From Stappia sp. 28M-7 (GTDB lineage Bacteria; Pseudomonadota; Alphaproteobacteria; Rhizobiales; Stappiaceae), in contig NZ_JACMIA010000001.1 in NCBI RefSeq assembly GCF_014252955.1, positions 4,238,258-4,302,257 on the forward strand: a stretch of DNA of 64,000 bases. Direction: 5' to 3'. The notes beneath the pieces were generated by a model. That model saw only the letters and a list, made by a program, of their open reading frames with translations, was not told where the DNA came from and searched no databases. The position numbers were made by a program, and so were the translations under genes. Shown in pieces: positions 62,892-64,000 of this stretch (position 1 is its first letter; the number at the start of each line of letters is the position of its first letter).

Positions 62892-62922
62892 TTGACCTTC
62901 CAGTGACCGGAAGTCCTATACC
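62892..62922 (+). promoter_or_regulatory. MerR/CueR-type copper promoter of the copA-like gene
   Basis: -35 TTGACC (62892-62897) and -10 TATACC (62917-62922) are separated by 19 bp, the overlong spacer that defines MerR-family activated promoters. Inside the spacer the near-dyad CCTTCC (62896-62901) / GGAAGT (62909-62914) matches the CueR operator layout (ACCTTCC...GGAAGGT), one base off. The copper ATPase gene starts 70 bp downstream. The CueR gene itself is not in the window. Confidence 0.75.
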
Positions 62923-62991
62923 CGCTGCCGACACCATCGGAACCTGTCCTGCCCTCCTGCCGGACAGGGCTCCTGCAACGGAGATCAGCGG

Positions 62992-64000
62992 ATGACACAA
63001 GCCGCCCCCCAAATGCGTGACGCACTCCCGGCCTCGCCGCCCGGAGCCACGCCTCTCGTTCATCTCGATATCGGCGGAATGACCTGCGCGGCCTGCTCGG
63101 CACGCATCGAGAAAGTCCTGAGCCGCAAGCCCGGCATCTTGCGCGCCACCGTGAACCTGCCGCTGGAGACAGCGGTGGTCCAGACGGACGGCAGCGTGAC
63201 GGCCGGAGACATCATTTCCGCGGTGGAGGCGACGGGATATACCGCCCGCGAGCGCTCCACCGGGTGGCAGGAAGAAAAGCGCCGACAGGACGAAACCGAC
63301 GCCCGCATTCGCCGCGAAGAACGGCAGACGCTGCTTCTGCTGATTTTCTCCGCTCTCATGTCGGCCCCGATGGTCGCTTCGATGGTGGCAATGCCCTTCG
63401 GCGTCATGCTGATGCCCCCGGGCTGGCTGCAGGCCATTCTGGCGGGTCTGGTGCAGGTTCTGGCCGGGCGCCGCTTCTATGTGGGCGCCTTCAAGGCACT
63501 GGCCGGCGGCGGCGCCAACATGGACGTGCTGGTGGTCCTCGGCACGACCGCGGCCTATGGCTACAGCCTTGTCCTAACCGTGATGGCCTGGCCGCAGGAG
63601 CCCGGACATCTCTATTTCGAGGCCTCTTCGGTCATCCTGACGCTGATCCTGTTCGGCAAGCTGCTGGAAATGCGCGCAAAGCGCACCACCACGGCCGCCA
63701 TCCGGGCCTTGAGCGAGTTGAAGCCCCAGATCGCCCACAAGATCTCGGGCGAGGATATCGAGACCGTGCCGGTCGAGAGCCTGTTTCCGGGCGACGCCAT
63801 TCTCGTGCGCCCCGGCGAGCGTGTGCCGGTAGACGGCACCGTGCGCGACGGCGCCAGCGAGGTGGACGAAGCGCTTCTGACCGGCGAAAGCATGCCGGTC
63901 GCCAAGGCCGCCGGTGACGAGGTCATCGGCGGGACGATCAACGGATCGGGCGCTCTGACCGTCGAGGTCAGCGCCGTTGCGGGCGACAGCAAGCTCGCCT
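62992..64000 (+). CDS. copA: Copper-transporting P-type ATPase (CopA), 3' end outside the window
   Basis: Starts at ATG 62992 (GGAG 9-12 bases upstream) and stays open to the window edge, giving the first 336 residues. An HMA metal-binding domain has C32 and C35 in GGMTCAACSARIEKVL. After a short linker there are membrane helices (LLLLIFSALMSAPMVASMV and following). LVVLGTTAAYGYSLVL is next, and the actuator domain follows with the TGES loop in EALLTGESMPVAKAAGDEV. The phosphorylation site DKTGT and later domains lie beyond the window. Export of Cu+ to the periplasm is the expected role. There is a single HMA here, as in many alphaproteobacterial CopA proteins. The CueR-type promoter directly upstream fits. 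Confidence 0.95.
   Translation, partial: MTQAAPQMRDALPASPPGATPLVHLDIGGMTCAACSARIEKVLSRKPGILRATVNLPLETAVVQTDGSVTAGDIISAVEATGYTARERSTGWQEEKRRQDETDARIRREERQTLLLLIFSALMSAPMVASMVAMPFGVMLMPPGWLQAILAGLVQVLAGRRFYVGAFKALAGGGANMDVLVVLGTTAAYGYSLVLTVMAWPQEPGHLYFEASSVILTLILFGKLLEMRAKRTTTAAIRALSELKPQIAHKISGEDIETVPVESLFPGDAILVRPGERVPVDGTVRDGASEVDEALLTGESMPVAKAAGDEVIGGTINGSGALTVEVSAVAGDSKLA

Noticed and set aside
1-64000. CRISPR arrays, tRNA/rRNA genes, insertion sequences, prophage
   Set aside because: I looked for regular repeats, cloverleaf-like intergenic segments, transposase or phage motifs and flanking repeats and saw none; gaps are short and explained by promoters or terminators.

Overview
The window is one contiguous piece of a GC-rich chromosome with very dense coding (55 recognisable protein genes, short intergenic gaps, ATGA-type overlaps, Shine-Dalgarno-led ATG/GTG/TTG starts). 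Gene content and style (LIV-type ABC transporters, single-chain indolepyruvate oxidoreductase, Tat-exported TRAP binding protein, Na+-type stator pair, His-rich COG0523 GTPase, DUF1007/NicO pair) point to an alphaproteobacterium of the Hyphomicrobiales, perhaps near Stappia/Roseibium/Pannonibacter. That placement is inference; there is no rRNA in the window. I see no tRNA, rRNA, CRISPR array, insertion sequence or prophage.

Layout. 1-6.4 kb: end of an arabinose-5-phosphate isomerase gene, a motA/motB-type stator pair, an NfeD/SPFH membrane pair, ferrochelatase, and two single-domain response regulators. 6.5-15.1 kb (minus strand): seven-gene operon for a branched-chain-amino-acid-type ABC importer framed by two different acyl-CoA ligase-like proteins, with an operator-like palindrome in front. 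15.4-18.1 kb: hybrid histidine kinase and OmpR-type regulator. 18.1-18.3 kb: a 48-residue secreted Cys/His-rich protein beside an AT-rich island. 18.6-25.7 kb: fused indolepyruvate ferredoxin oxidoreductase and a TRAP transporter whose binding protein resembles alpha-keto-acid binders. 26.1-28.6 kb: a class I amidotransferase-like hydrolase and a cobalt-type nitrile hydratase operon (alpha, beta, accessory). 28.8-36.5 kb: DMT permease, NicO/DUF1007 metal transporter pair, leucine dehydrogenase, LysR, DUF2937, WD40 and His-rich COG0523 GTPase. 36.7-43.0 kb: O6-alkylguanine methyltransferase, aminotransferase, Inh-type protease inhibitor, D-2-hydroxyacid dehydrogenase, LacI, DMT permease, MarR.

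43.1-53.3 kb is the most coherent undescribed-looking locus: a seven-gene minus-strand operon (NMT1/THI5-like ABC importer, cytosine-deaminase-like amidohydrolase, FAD-linked oxidase, two flavodoxin-fold NAD(P)H reductases) divergent from a plus-strand set (RidA, 8-oxoguanine-deaminase-like amidohydrolase, creatininase-family hydrolase). I infer import and breakdown of a nitrogen-rich ring compound.

53.3-64 kb: an Spx/ArsC-family protein divergent from a three-part protein joining a six-helix haem-b-like membrane domain, a [2Fe-2S] ferredoxin and a class III nucleotide cyclase; an ArgE-like deacylase; a complete dipeptide/oligopeptide ABC operon; and the start of a copper P-type ATPase gene behind a MerR/CueR-style promoter. 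Recurring themes are uptake of organic nitrogen/carbon compounds with adjacent catabolic enzymes, and transition-metal handling (Co/Ni, Zn-type GTPase, Cu).
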